Shown here: in pieces, positions 1-12,400 of the stretch
Position numbering within the stretch: position 1 is the first letter of the stretch
Layout: every line of letters begins with the position of its first letter
Assembly: GCA_963971285.1 (NCBI GenBank)
Contig: OZ020247.1
Coordinates: 9,692,614 to 9,756,613 of the forward strand
Reading direction: 5' to 3'
Origin: Astropecten irregularis
Lineage: Eukaryota; Echinodermata; Asteroidea; Paxillosida; Astropectinidae
DNA: 64,000 bases
Made by a program: the position numbers and the translations under genes
The notes under the pieces: generated by a model
What the model was told of the DNA's origin: nothing
Database searches by the model: none
The model's input: only the letters and a program-made list of their open reading frames with translations

Positions 1-459
1 AATTAACGGCGGGTATAAAGTATGATCAGAACAATTATGCAATGAAAGATTTAGACCTATCTAATTATATGGCAGATCAGCGAAGACTTCATCTTCTTCT
101 CAATGAGTCGCCTTCTTCTTCGGTAGTACAGTAGTTGTAACTTCTATCATCGGTAGGTTAACAATCAAATCAAGGGGATGGGACTGGTATGGAGAGGCGG
201 ACCAGGCCGGCTATGTTGCCACCTCAAGATCATAGACGCTTCTGATTATTAAAAAGAACAATATTTGAAAATTACAAAAAACAGTTTTGACACGCGCGGT
301 ATAGATCGCGCGCGTAATGCGCTAAATGGAACACACACGGAGGACGACGCAGTCACGGGGTCGGACACTAGTCTATCCTAGCCTAGAGTGGTACTCGACT
401 ACAACACTGTCCGTGAGAACCTTGTACTCACTAATGAGTGGTTCTTGTTTGTACGATAG
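1..459. other. GCN1 upstream intron, no gene seen
   Basis: No coding exon is recognisable here. The stretch ends in the splice acceptor of the first visible GCN1 exon (AG at 458-459), so it is probably the 3' part of a GCN1 intron. A short CG-rich patch (cgcgcgcg type) lies near 290-320. Confidence 0.5.
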
Positions 460-3400
460 GTGCTCTGTTTGCCTTTGAGATGCTATGTAACATGCTTGGA
501 CGTCTCTTTGAGCCCTACGTCGTACACGTGCTTCCTCACCTCCTACTGTGCTTCGGGGACGGCAATCAGTACGTACGAGAGGTAAGTCAACTAATTTTCA
601 AGTCCATTTTTGTTCTTAAATACGGGTAAAGCTGGTAAGTTCATTAGGCACTCACCTCTCACCAATGTGGCCCTGATTCGATTCTTGTTTGGGTCATATG
701 TGAGTAGAGTTGTGCGTTGGTTCTCTCCTATACTACAAGGGTTTTTCTCTGGGTTCTCCAGTTTTCCTCCCTCCACAAAAAATCAACACTTTCAATCTCA
801 GGCTGTGCTCCATAATCATATATGGGTTGATGTGGCTGGCAGCCAAGGGCGCCCATGAAAGCCGGCAACACTACGCAGGATTCAGCTGGCTCTGGCATGC
901 TCAGATGAACTTGCTAGAAGAACATTCGGAGCTCTTAAACATCAGTGTTGATGGGGTCTAGGCACTATTCCCTTCTCAAAGGGCAGTGGCCATGGCTGCT
1001 CAACAAATGCCTGCATTTGCCCACCATGATGTTCAAGTTATGCCGCTGTGCAGGAGGTTGAAGGTTCGAATCCACATCATAGAGTTAAATAAAACACTAG
1101 AGTGCGCACTTTGTATTTAATGTGCTCTTGTCTGCACTGTGGACGCGCAGCCGCCATCTTTACTGGTGTAACTTCGCAGGAGCAGTAGATGACACGATGG
1201 GCGACGCAATGTGTGGAACATCGCGTATTTTATGCACAGTGCTGTGCAAACGAACCGGGTACAAATGTACGCACAACTTCAAACGGGACGCACGCGTTAG
1301 CCCTTGTTTGGTTTTCTTAGCCAATGGTGCTGGCCATGGTTGTGCATTACGCGCAAAGTGCACACTCTATTTAACTCTATGATCCACACCCAGGTCCCAC
1401 AAAAACCTTTGCAATGGAAGAGTATTTCGCTCGGAATACTGGTATCATTAAAATCACCACCCATATATGCCCTGGCAGCTTCTTCGAGATGTAAGCCTTA
1501 TTTCGAATTGTACATTTACCGGATCTTTAGGTTGGTCATCAAGCATCACTCCAGCCTTTGACTTTCCCTTAAAGGTATAATACATGAGTGATAAAGCTGA
1601 TAGAACAGCACTCACACTTTGTCTGATCCAGCATGTTCATGAAATAATTAACCTGTGAAAATTTGAGCTCAATCGGACATCTGAGCCTCGAGAAAATAGC
1701 AAAAAACCGACTCAATTTTTCTTAATATAAAACATAAAGAATGATTTTGATCTCACCCCGACATCAAATTTTTTTTGCTCTTTGCTTGACTAATTTCTGG
1801 ATTAGTACACCATTTCACGCTGAAATATTTCTACCATGAAATGTTTCTACCAGCACCATCTTCATACCCCGAAAGTTATACGTAAATCTGTGAACATTTC
1901 TGTTTGGGTATGTTACTAAACCTGTACTGTACCTTAATAATCTCTTCCTTGAAACCAAAAGATCTTTCCTTTGGTGAGGTTCCTTTGAGGGTCATGTTCA
2001 CTTGACAACCTCTGAATTTATTTGTTTCTCTTGGATGCAGGCCGCTGACGACACCGCCAAAGCCGTCATGAGCAAGCTCAGCGGACACGGCGTCAAGCTG
2101 GTCTTGCCCTCGCTGCTGGCCGCACTAGAAGAAGACTCCTGGAGAACCAAGACTGGTAAGTGTCCTCCAGGCATTTCACAAAGCCCTTGGATCGATCGTA
2201 ACTCTAGTTACGAAGGATAACCCATCGTATCCTACATAGGGCTGCAAAGCATCGTAAGTCGATTGATATTATAAAGTTACAATGATTTTGGTGAAATCGA
2301 CCCCGTCTCTGCAAATCCTAGTTCTTCTAGCAGAATCTTGTCTAGATTTTGTCATCAAGGAGCCATCTAGTGCATCATGGTTAGACCTTTAGTTTTTCCA
2401 GTCGTCGTAGACTTTGCAAATAGAGTATGACAAAGGGGTGCTGTACCATCATGCTGTGTGGTTTGCCTGAAGGCAAAAGACTTTCACAAGGGTGAACAAA
2501 TTAAGCATAGACTAGCATAATCCTTGATTATTTGAAGCTTGCGGGATGCTCCACTGGCCTCGACCCTAGACATGGCTAATCCTGACAGCTCACCCTCTAG
2601 ACTTTGACCTGAACTAGAGCCAGTTGCTGGACCTCCAAGAAGTCTTACTCTTCCAAGCCCTGGGGCTGTTTTCATAAAACTTACGACGCGTCTCAGAGTT
2701 AAGACGCATCCTTTCTCTATGGACTCATTGCATCTATGCGACACGTCACAGCTATTACGGGTCGCAAATCGAGTTGCGACGCGTCAAGGAGCTTTATGAA
2801 ATCGGCCCCTGATAATATTGACATTGCTCAAGACCTAATGCCAACCTAACTCCCCTCTTTCTACCCCTTGTCCCTACCATCCAGGCTCCGTGGAGTTGCT
2901 GGGAGCCATGGCCTACTGTGCCCCTAAGCAGCTGTCGTCCTGCCTGCCCAGCATCGTGCCCAAGCTCATGGAGGTACTCACAGACTCCCATAGCAAGGTA
3001 CAGAAGGCTGGAGCCCAGGCGCTCAAGCAAATCGGCGCTGTCATCAGGAACCCAGAAATCCAAGGTATGGTTTTGATAAACCAATGTCTCCTTTTGTGCT
3101 TAATCCTTAAAGGTAATATCATACTTTGGTAGCATACCGAAACAAAAATCTTCACAGATTTACCTATAACATACAGGGTATAAAGATGGTGATGGAAGCA
3201 ACATACCATTAAAGTGTTTCCTCCTGAAATGCTGTATTTATCTAGAAAAGAGTATAACAAAATCGACCAAAAATAAATTGTTATCTTCTTTGAAGATCAC
3301 AACCTCTGTGAAAATATACTGTGGGAATAAGTCACTTAACAAGTAGACTTACGTTATCGTGGAATTGCCCACATGTACGATAGGGGTATTTATTACACTG

Positions 3401-6400
3401 TGCTGGATTTTGACAAATTTGTGAAAGGTCTTGAGCAACATGTGTATTTTGTTGAAATTCTTGTGTACATTTGGCAATCTCTCACATGAATATCAAAAAG
3501 GTTGAGAGACCGAGGAAAATCGCCCAGAAGATTACCAGGTCTGATCTTCCCTCAATCAGTACTTTGTATGAGAAACACATTCTTCTGAAAGTGCGCAGTA
3601 TTCTGTACGACCTCACACACCCACTGCACCATTGTTTGTGTTACAATCGGTCTGTAGTGCGATTGTGTGTCCCTTTAAACTATTTGCTCCCGGTTTAGAC
3701 AGTCCTTCATCTTGAATGCCATACACATTTTTAATAGGAATTTCAAACGATAGACTATTGTCAAAATACAGTCCTGAGTAGTTCTCTGTTCACTTGAAAC
3801 TGCAATTGTCAAACTAGTAACTTGTAACTTTTATTGTACATGTATTTACTGTGCCTTTACCTTGGTTTTTATTTTACAACTGTATTTGATGTGTGTAATT
3901 GTGCATAATATGGTTGTTACCCTTTTTTATGGTGTTTTTATATTTGGGATGTGTTCTTATCCAGTGGAAGCTAAATTTCTATGTATGTTTTTTACGTGCA
4001 TAATAGATTTTAATGATGAATGATTAATGATGATAAAGAGGCCATGGTTAATCTTTGTAACAATATCATTGGCCAAGAAACTACGTTAGCCCTGGAAGTC
4101 ATTGATTTTGTCTGTTTGTTTGACTGACTGTTTGTTTGTCTGTTGATGTGTCGGTTTTATAATAATCGCATCAATTTCTCATTTGCAGAGATTGTCCCGA
4201 TGCTGCTGGACGCCCTGTCTAATCCCTCCGGCAAAACCTCCCGCTGCTTGCAGTTGCTACTGGCAACCAAGTTTGTGCACTTCATCGATGCGCCCTCGCT
4301 TGCCCTGATCATGCCAGTCGTGCAGAGGGCCTTCCTGGACCGGTCCACTGACACCAAGAAGATGGCCGCCCAGATCATTGGGAATATGTACTCTTTGACT
4401 GACCAAAAGGTACAGTGGTCAAGCAGTCGCCTTTTTTAATAATAATAATAATTATAAAGCACTTATAGGCTAGCCTAAGGTGACCAGATGTCCCCGATAT
4501 CCGGGGACAGTCCCCGATTTGACAGTGCCGTCCCCGATGAAAAATTTTCCCCGAAAATGTCCCCAATTCGACGAAATGCCCCCGAAAAATCTAATTGTCC
4601 TAAATAAAAAAAACCTGAACACAAATGCTGTGCTGAAGAAGATCCATTCTTCAGAGAAGTATGGGAAGACAACCGCCTAAGACATGTAAGTATGTAACCC
4701 ACTCATGTCAACTGGACAAAATGTCCATAGATGCCACCATTTTGCATGTAGGCACCATCTGGATTCAAATTTTTTTCAAAATTATACCCCTCCCCCCGGA
4801 CACGGATCACTGTCCCCGGATCATCTCAACAAAATATGGTCACCTTAGGCTAGCCCCACTAGTGTGGCACGAATTTTCGCTCAAGCCGCTGCATCCTCAG
4901 CCACACTTCCAACCACCTGATTTATGAGGGATATGTTCGGCTCTGGTGCGCACCGCGCCCTCTTGTCATCACATTTCACACACTTTCTACATACACAAAT
5001 GTTCCTTATTGTCTCATCTTCCCAATGATATATTATTCGAATGATTTCAATCTTGTTTTCATCTATTTTTCGGTCATTCTTACCTTTACATGTACCGTGG
5101 TTCATGTATTTTGCAAAATTTAAAATGGCGCCGGTCGTGTAGCAACAGTGCGAAAATTACATGCAGGATTATGCATGCATGATAGCCATCGGTGAGTTTC
5201 CTTTTACGCGTCATCACCAATTAGGTAATTACGTCATCACCTTTTTGCACAAATGTCTTTGGCGCCAGCTCAAAATCAGCAAATTTGTGGTCCTTTTTCC
5301 GGGAAAAGAAATCCTTCAATATTTTGTTCTTATTATGTCAGACATAGGAAAACTATTTAAATAGTCATTCATGAGGAAAAATTGATTTTTCTCTATTCAT
5401 TTTTCTACGTCTTAAATGCCTTTGTCGTTACTTCCGAATCATGTCCAGGTCCACTGAAGTCCTCTGACTAGATTCTGTAACCGTTTTTTTTCCCCATTGT
5501 AGGACCTGGCTCCATACCTGCCCTCCGTGATGCCGGGCTTGAAGGCCTCCTTGCTGGACCCTGTGCCTGAGGTGAGGAAGGTCTCTGCCAGGGCCCTGGG
5601 AGCGATGGTCAAGGGCATGGGCGAGAGTAGCTTCGATGACCTCCTACCCTGGTTGATGGAGAAACTGACCGTTGAGCAGAACTCAGTGGACAGATCGGGG
5701 GCAGCACAAGGTAAAACATGGAAAAAACAGCGCTGTTCACCAAATGCGATACCGGTTGACTGCATTCTTATTGTTGCACATAATTGCCAACAATTCACAT
5801 CAGGAGCTTCCCGTCTATGGAATGGACTTCCCAAACATATCCGGACATCTAAGACCGTCAATGAATTCAAGAACAAACTGAAAACATACCTAATCATCAA
5901 ATAACCACAAGGGAAACTGACTGAATTTAAAGTCATTGAAAAGTGAACAAAGTAAAATTGACTGGAGCGGGATTCGAACCGGCGACCTCCTGAATATCGT
6001 GCAGGCACTCTACCAACTGAGCTATCCAGCCCTACGTTGGTGGTGTTCCTAATAGTCAATTATCTTTGTTCGTTTGGCAGTCAGAAGCCATGAAACCACA
6101 CACACACCGCTATATTCCAAGGATCATTTCATCGATACGCGCAGCAATGCTGGAACATGGGAACGGTACATAGGGGATTATTTATATTAATTAAAGAGCT
6201 GTATCCTCTTTGAGTAGTCCCACATGTACCGTTCTCAGGTTGCAGCATTGCTGCACATATCGATGAAATGATCTCTGGGATATGGCGATGTGTGCTTGGT
6301 TTCATGGCTTCTGACTGCCAAACAAAGATAAATTGACTATTGGGAACACCACTCAGTTGGTAGAGCGCCTTTACGGTATTCAGGATGTCGCCGGTTCGAA

Positions 6401-9400
6401 TTCTGCTCCAGTAAATTTTTCTTTGTTCACTTTTCAATGACTTTAAATTCAGTCAGTTTCCCTTGTGGTTATTTGGTGATTGTTTTTTATTATTATTATT
6501 ATTTTGTGGCTTGGTTTTAGGTTTGAGCGAGGTGATGGCCGGAATGGGCGTGGAGAAGCTGGCCAAACTGATGCCGGACATTATCAAGACGGCCGAGGCC
6601 CCGGACATCCCACCCCACGTCCGGGACGGCTACATCATGATGTTCATCTACCTACCTGGCACGTTCGGAGACAGATTCATGGTCTACGTGGGCAAGGTCA
6701 TCCCCGCTATCCTAAAAGTACGGCCCATTATCTTATTATCGTAAAGTTGATTTTAAGATTTTGGCAATTGTGGCTTTATATGGGAGAGACATAGTAGTAA
6801 ACTTCAATGTGGGAAAAGAGTGTCTGGGATAATTTAATTAATTTAACCCTAACCCCCTTTGCCCTTGTACTAGGAAGCATACTGAGCCAAACATACTTCA
6901 ACAGTTGATCACAGGTTTGGTTGGGATTGGTACTGAACCTGACAAAATTCAACAGGCTCCAACTGTTAAAGTTTGATTCACTTGGTATGGATGTGTCTGT
7001 GCCTTGGTGTGTTACTGTATACACACTGTCCCAAACCAAACAAAATGCCACAGTGCCTTTCAACACACAAGTGCACCACCACAACTTCCTGTGCAACTGT
7101 ACAATAGGCCATGGGTAGCCTTACCCACAAAATAAATGCCAGTGCACTGCCACAAACTCCAACTTTTGTTTCTAAAGGTCTCATGCCTTACTTCCCCAAA
7201 CCTGTCAGAATGAAACAGTGTACTCCTGGACCTTTGGTACTGACTCAAACAAAGTCCAACAACAGGTCCTTACTGTTTGGTACCAAACAAGCCAAAACTA
7301 CCTGTTGGAGTTTGAGGGGTTTGGGGCTGTTACCTATTAAAAAAAAAAACCAGATACATAAAAGTGTATTTTGCTCTGACCATCCTCATCATTTAAGCCT
7401 CCATTTCACCAAACTCATCGTAATTTACTATCAGTCATAGGACTTATGATGCATTGCAGTCCCATGTAGAAGTCATAGGATACAATGGGTTATCCTTCAT
7501 AACTGGAATTACAATCGATCATATGGCTTTGTGAAATCGACCCCAAGTGGATTGTGTTTTCAGTCCCTATCTGATTCTGTGGGTTTTACCCAGAATATTA
7601 CTCTGGGGTTTTCCTCCAACCTCTAAAACTTTATCTTCTTCTCATCATCTTTCCATAAAAAAGTTTCATCAGGCTTTCGAGCTACAGTGCCTAGAGCGCT
7701 TTTGAGGAATCCTTGGTGTCATTACCAGAAATAAATAATAACTCGAATTACGATCTATCTTATGGCTTCGTGAAATCGACCCCAGTTCTCTCAGGTGTAC
7801 GCTTTCCTCCCAGAGTTTATCAAAATGCTACCTTGTCCTACCCCAAATGAATAAGAGCAATTTGGACCACTACTGCAGCTCAAACAGTATTTTGAGTTCA
7901 TTGTTTAAGGTAGTATCATATTTTAGATTTTGTCAGAGAAATACAGATTCATGGGCAAAAATATTAAGACAGATACAGTAGCAGTCATCTGTGAAAATTT
8001 CAGTCCCATACGGTGCCAACTTTTTGAGAAAACAGTGAAAAACAGCCACAGTATTTCTTAAGTCTTTTCTCTTTTATTTTTAATCTTTTAAAAGATCAAA
8101 AAGATTTTTGGTCATTGTTTTACTAATTTCTGGATAAATACACCATTTCAGGTGGAAAAATGTTAACGGTGTGTTTCAACCAGCACCTTCTTCATACCCT
8201 GTAAGTTATACGCAAATCTGTGAACATTTCCATCTTGGTTTCTTACCAAAATATGATACTACCTTTAAAGTCCAGCTTTGTATAATTATGCAAATCAGTG
8301 AGTATTTTTTTAAAACGTTTGATAAATCTTAGATTTTTTACTCCTCTTCCCAAGGCTTTGGCCGACGAGTCCGAGTTCGTGAGGGACACCGCGCTCCGCG
8401 CCGGCCAGCGCATCGTCCACATGTTCGCCGAGACCTCCATATCTGTCTTCCTGCCGGAGCTGGAGAAGGGTCTGTTTGACGAGAACTGGAGAATCCGCTA
8501 CAGCTCGGTCCAATTGCTGGGTGACCTGCTGTTCCGGGTGTCTGGGGTGACCGGCAAGCAGTCCACAGTCAGCGGGGAGGACGACAACTTCGGTACGGAA
8601 CAGTCCACTAAGGTAAGAGATTGTGACATGACCGTTGCAGACATGCTTGTGTTTTCAGGTGAGGAGAGAGAGTCCAGGAGATCACACTGAAGCAAGTTTT
8701 CACTAACACTTTGTGATCATCGCTTAAGGGCAAATTCATCGCTAAACGTAAAGTTGATCGCTACTTTGCGTAGCAATTGTCCGTTATTAAGCGATGGATT
8801 TGGGCTTTAGGGAAGATTACAAAGTGTTTAAATCGTCCCCAGGGTTGCGATTCCAGATACAGGATTTGACTTCCACAAAGGCCAACAGAATCCAAGGTGT
8901 TTGCCTTGGTGCCCTTTGGTTGCCCATTGGCACTGCGTTTGGGGTTTCTGGCCATGGCCTGGTTCCTCTGGCCATAGCATTGGTGCCTCTAATCATTGGG
9001 CATTTCTCAAATCTCGGCTCCAGCTCCAGCTTCATTTTGTGAATCCATTCTAAAGATTATGGGTATCAAAACGTTTGGCTGCGGTTTGGAAGTAGATTCT
9101 TTGGTTTGAATAAAAGAACGCAGCTTCAATGAAAAACCACAGCCTGTATTTTCAGCATATAGTTTTAATACAGAGACAAAGCGGGAGCCTGAGCTGGAGC
9201 CGAGCTTTGAGAAAGGCCCCAAGTCTTGATGCGCCTGGTCATTACCTTGGTGCCCCTGGTCATTGCCCTTTTGCCCCTGGTCATTACCTTGGTGCCCCTG
9301 GTCATTGCCCTGTTGCCCCTGGTCATTACCTTGGTGCCCCTGGTCATTGCTTTGCTGCCCCTGGTTTTCCCCTTGCTGCCTGAGTTCATTGCCTTGCCGC

Positions 9401-12400
9401 CCTTAGCCAATGCTTCGTTGTGCCTTATTGCAGAAATTGTTCAGCACTTTTTAAATGGCTTTTAAAAAGACCAATCAGGGATGTAAGAGTTCCGGAAATT
9501 TCTGGATTTCCGGAAATTGCGTAATTAAAAATCATTTTCTGGAAATGACAAAATGTTGTTTTTGACAGCAATGCTGCACCTGCGCGCTGCGCTTGTTCAT
9601 TTTAAGAGTAAAAAACAATAATAAAGCATATCATCTCGCTCCGTGTTTTGTGTACACATATTTAAATGGGGCTAAATAGGGCAGGAAACAGACCTTACCA
9701 ATAGCGCTCTCTGTTGACTATCAAACTGAATAGTCTGGTTCCATATAATTTTTGTCACGTTAATGAATACATTGGGATGTGGGTACTACGCCACTCTCCG
9801 ACTGGCACGGACGCGCTTCGTACAGATCGGCTTACACATGTCAAAATAACTTTGAATGTTAGAAATAAAAAAGAAGGAAGGATATATTATTGATCGAGAC
9901 GTCCAAAAGGGACAAGCTACCAAAACCTTTGATACAAATAAATGGAAAGAAGTGTGAACCCAAAACACTGAAGCCTGTGAAGGGCCCCTGCACCATGTGC
10001 GCCCCTGCCGTAAGTCTCTCGCCTCCGTCACGTAATTTATTGGCCTTCAGTGATTTTCCGGAAATGACTTTGTCTGTCACTTACATCCCTGGACCAATGC
10101 TTCCTCGTGTTTTCATTCCAAGCTCTGAATGTGTCCATTGGCTGATTGCTTCTTGTTGCCCGTTTGTCTCCACAGTCCATCTTGAAGGTGCTGGGTATGG
10201 AGAGGAGGAATCGGGTCCTGGCTGGCCTGTACATGGGCCGGTCCGATACCGCCTTGATGGTCCGGCAGGCCGCACTCCACGTCTGGAAGGTCGTAGTGGT
10301 CAACACGCCCCGTACTCTGCGGGAGATCCTGTCCACACTATTCGGACTCCTGCTGGGATGTCTGGCCAGCACCAGCTACGACAAGCGACAGGTTGGTCAC
10401 CCTTTTATTATTATTATTATTTATTTCTGGTAATGACACCAAGGATTCCTCAAAAGTGACTAAGGCACTGTAACCCGCAAGCCTGATGAAACCTGTTATG
10501 GAAAGATGATGAGAAGAAGATACAGTTTTTGAGGTGGGAGGAAAACCCCAGAGTAATATTCTGGGTAAAACCTACAGAATCAGGTAGGGACTGAAAACCC
10601 AATCCACTTGTGAACCGAGCCGGACTTGAACCCGGTCCACAGAGGTGGAAGGTGAGGAAAGAACCGCTACGGCAACCTGACTCCCCTTTTAGCGGTGCTG
10701 CATTCATTAATGCGTTGATGCTAGTTTTTCCAACAATGACTCGCATTAATTTCAGCACTGTCATTGTTGGTATATGTTGAAGGTAGTATCATACTTTGGT
10801 AGCATACCGAAACAGAAATCTTCACAGATTTACCTATAACTTACAGGGTATAAAGACGGTGATGGTAGAAACAAATCGTTAAAATGTTTCTGCCTGAAAT
10901 GCTGTTTTTATCCAGAAAAGAGTAAAACCAAAATCATTTAATATTCATGATTTACTGCGGTACCCGCCGCGATATTGGATTCGATTCACTCCGCTGACCC
11001 CAGCTAGCTCGGTGGCCTAGTGGTATGGCATCTGCACTAGTAAGCAGGAGGTCGTGGGTTCAAATCCCACCTGAGCCAGCATATGATTCTCACATGTACT
11101 GAGTATGCAGTGCTCATCCACGTCGGTGAAGGACAAAGCTAATTTGCATATTATCTATTTCCCGACCAAATTATTTAATATTCATAAAACCATTTGACTA
11201 TATATAAACTATATTGGTTGTGGTCTGACCTTGCAATCTGACCTTTCCCTCTGACCTTTGACCACTAGGTCGCAGCACGCACACTGGGCGACCTGGTACG
11301 CAAGTTGGGAGATCGTGTGCTCCCTGAGATCATTCCCATCCTGGAGAAGGGCCTGGAGTCGGACCAGAGTGACCAGCGCCAAGGAGTGTGCGTTGGTCTG
11401 AGTGAGATCATGGAATCCACCAGCAGGGAACAGGTACTGTAGCTAGATTTGAGGTGACAGTAATAAACCTAATCATCTCCCAACACTCTGACCCTCCTTT
11501 GGTAAAGGGGGTATCTCGCAGGACTAGTTGCGAGTCGCGAGTCGCGGAGTTCGCGACTAGTTGCAGAGACGTCTCCTTGACGTCTCTGAGACTTGTCCTG
11601 AAAATTATGAAGTCTCCTAGGAGTCGTAGGAAGTTTAAACATGTTTAATTTTTTTTTTGGAGACTTTTTCCAGTCTGCGACATCTTGGTGACGTCACTGC
11701 AACTGCTTGTTGTTTCACTAGTGATAGCCGCTTGAACGTGCTACTTGATTTAAATTCACCAGCCAACACTTCAAGCTCGGAATTCTTGTTTTTTCTTGTT
11801 TTTTTTTTTCATGTTTTTTAAGCCAGCAAGTAAACCTCATCCTATCATACTTGGTTGTGTGTTTACAGGTGCTTGGATTTGTGGATAACATCGTGCCTAC
11901 AGTCAGGAAGGCCCTGTGCGACCCACTGCCGGAGGTCAGAGAGGCTGCCTCCAAGACCTTTGACAATCTCCACGGCACCATCGGTAAGGAGAATTTGTTC
12001 TGATGTTTTGTCCTTCCACAATTGTGGGGCACGATTTTTGACAGTGCACCTGTTATCAGTGAAGTAGCACCATTCATTATCCCTTTCTCTGGGCGTTTAC
12101 GAAACGGAGGCTTAGACTCAAGCTCAGGTTCCAACTCTGTCATCCATATGCTATGTTAGGTAAGGTCTTTCTTTGCGACACATTGCTTGACCTCTGTGAC
12201 CTCTACTTCCGGTCAAACAGGAAGTAGCTCCTCATTTAAAAGCGGAATGATCTAGGATCATGATTCTTACACCAAATGTCAATGTTAGGGAAGGTCTTTC
12301 TTAGTGACACAATACTAATCGACAAGCAATTCACTGACATGTGAAAAAGCCTTATGAGCTGTTTACAACAGCCATTCATGTCTTGTTTCATGGTATCTTG

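Noticed and set aside
1122..1382. ORFs on both strands inside 1078-1381
   Set aside because: They fall entirely within a short hAT-like MITE with a near-perfect target duplication.
4480..4927. Overlapping proline-rich ORFs
   Set aside because: They derive from GTCCCCG-type repeats of the hAT-like MITE at 4476-4851.
5960..6035. Functional tRNA genes at the A/B-box sites (also 6340, 11010, 14640, 22905, 33810, 37460)
   Set aside because: Acceptor stems pair poorly, anticodon arms vary or are deleted, and each head is followed by the same non-tRNA body found in other copies, as expected for SINEs.
9165..9465. Proline/glycine or valine/leucine repeat ORFs on both strands
   Set aside because: They arise from the 21-bp minisatellite; all overlap in several frames with no gene context.
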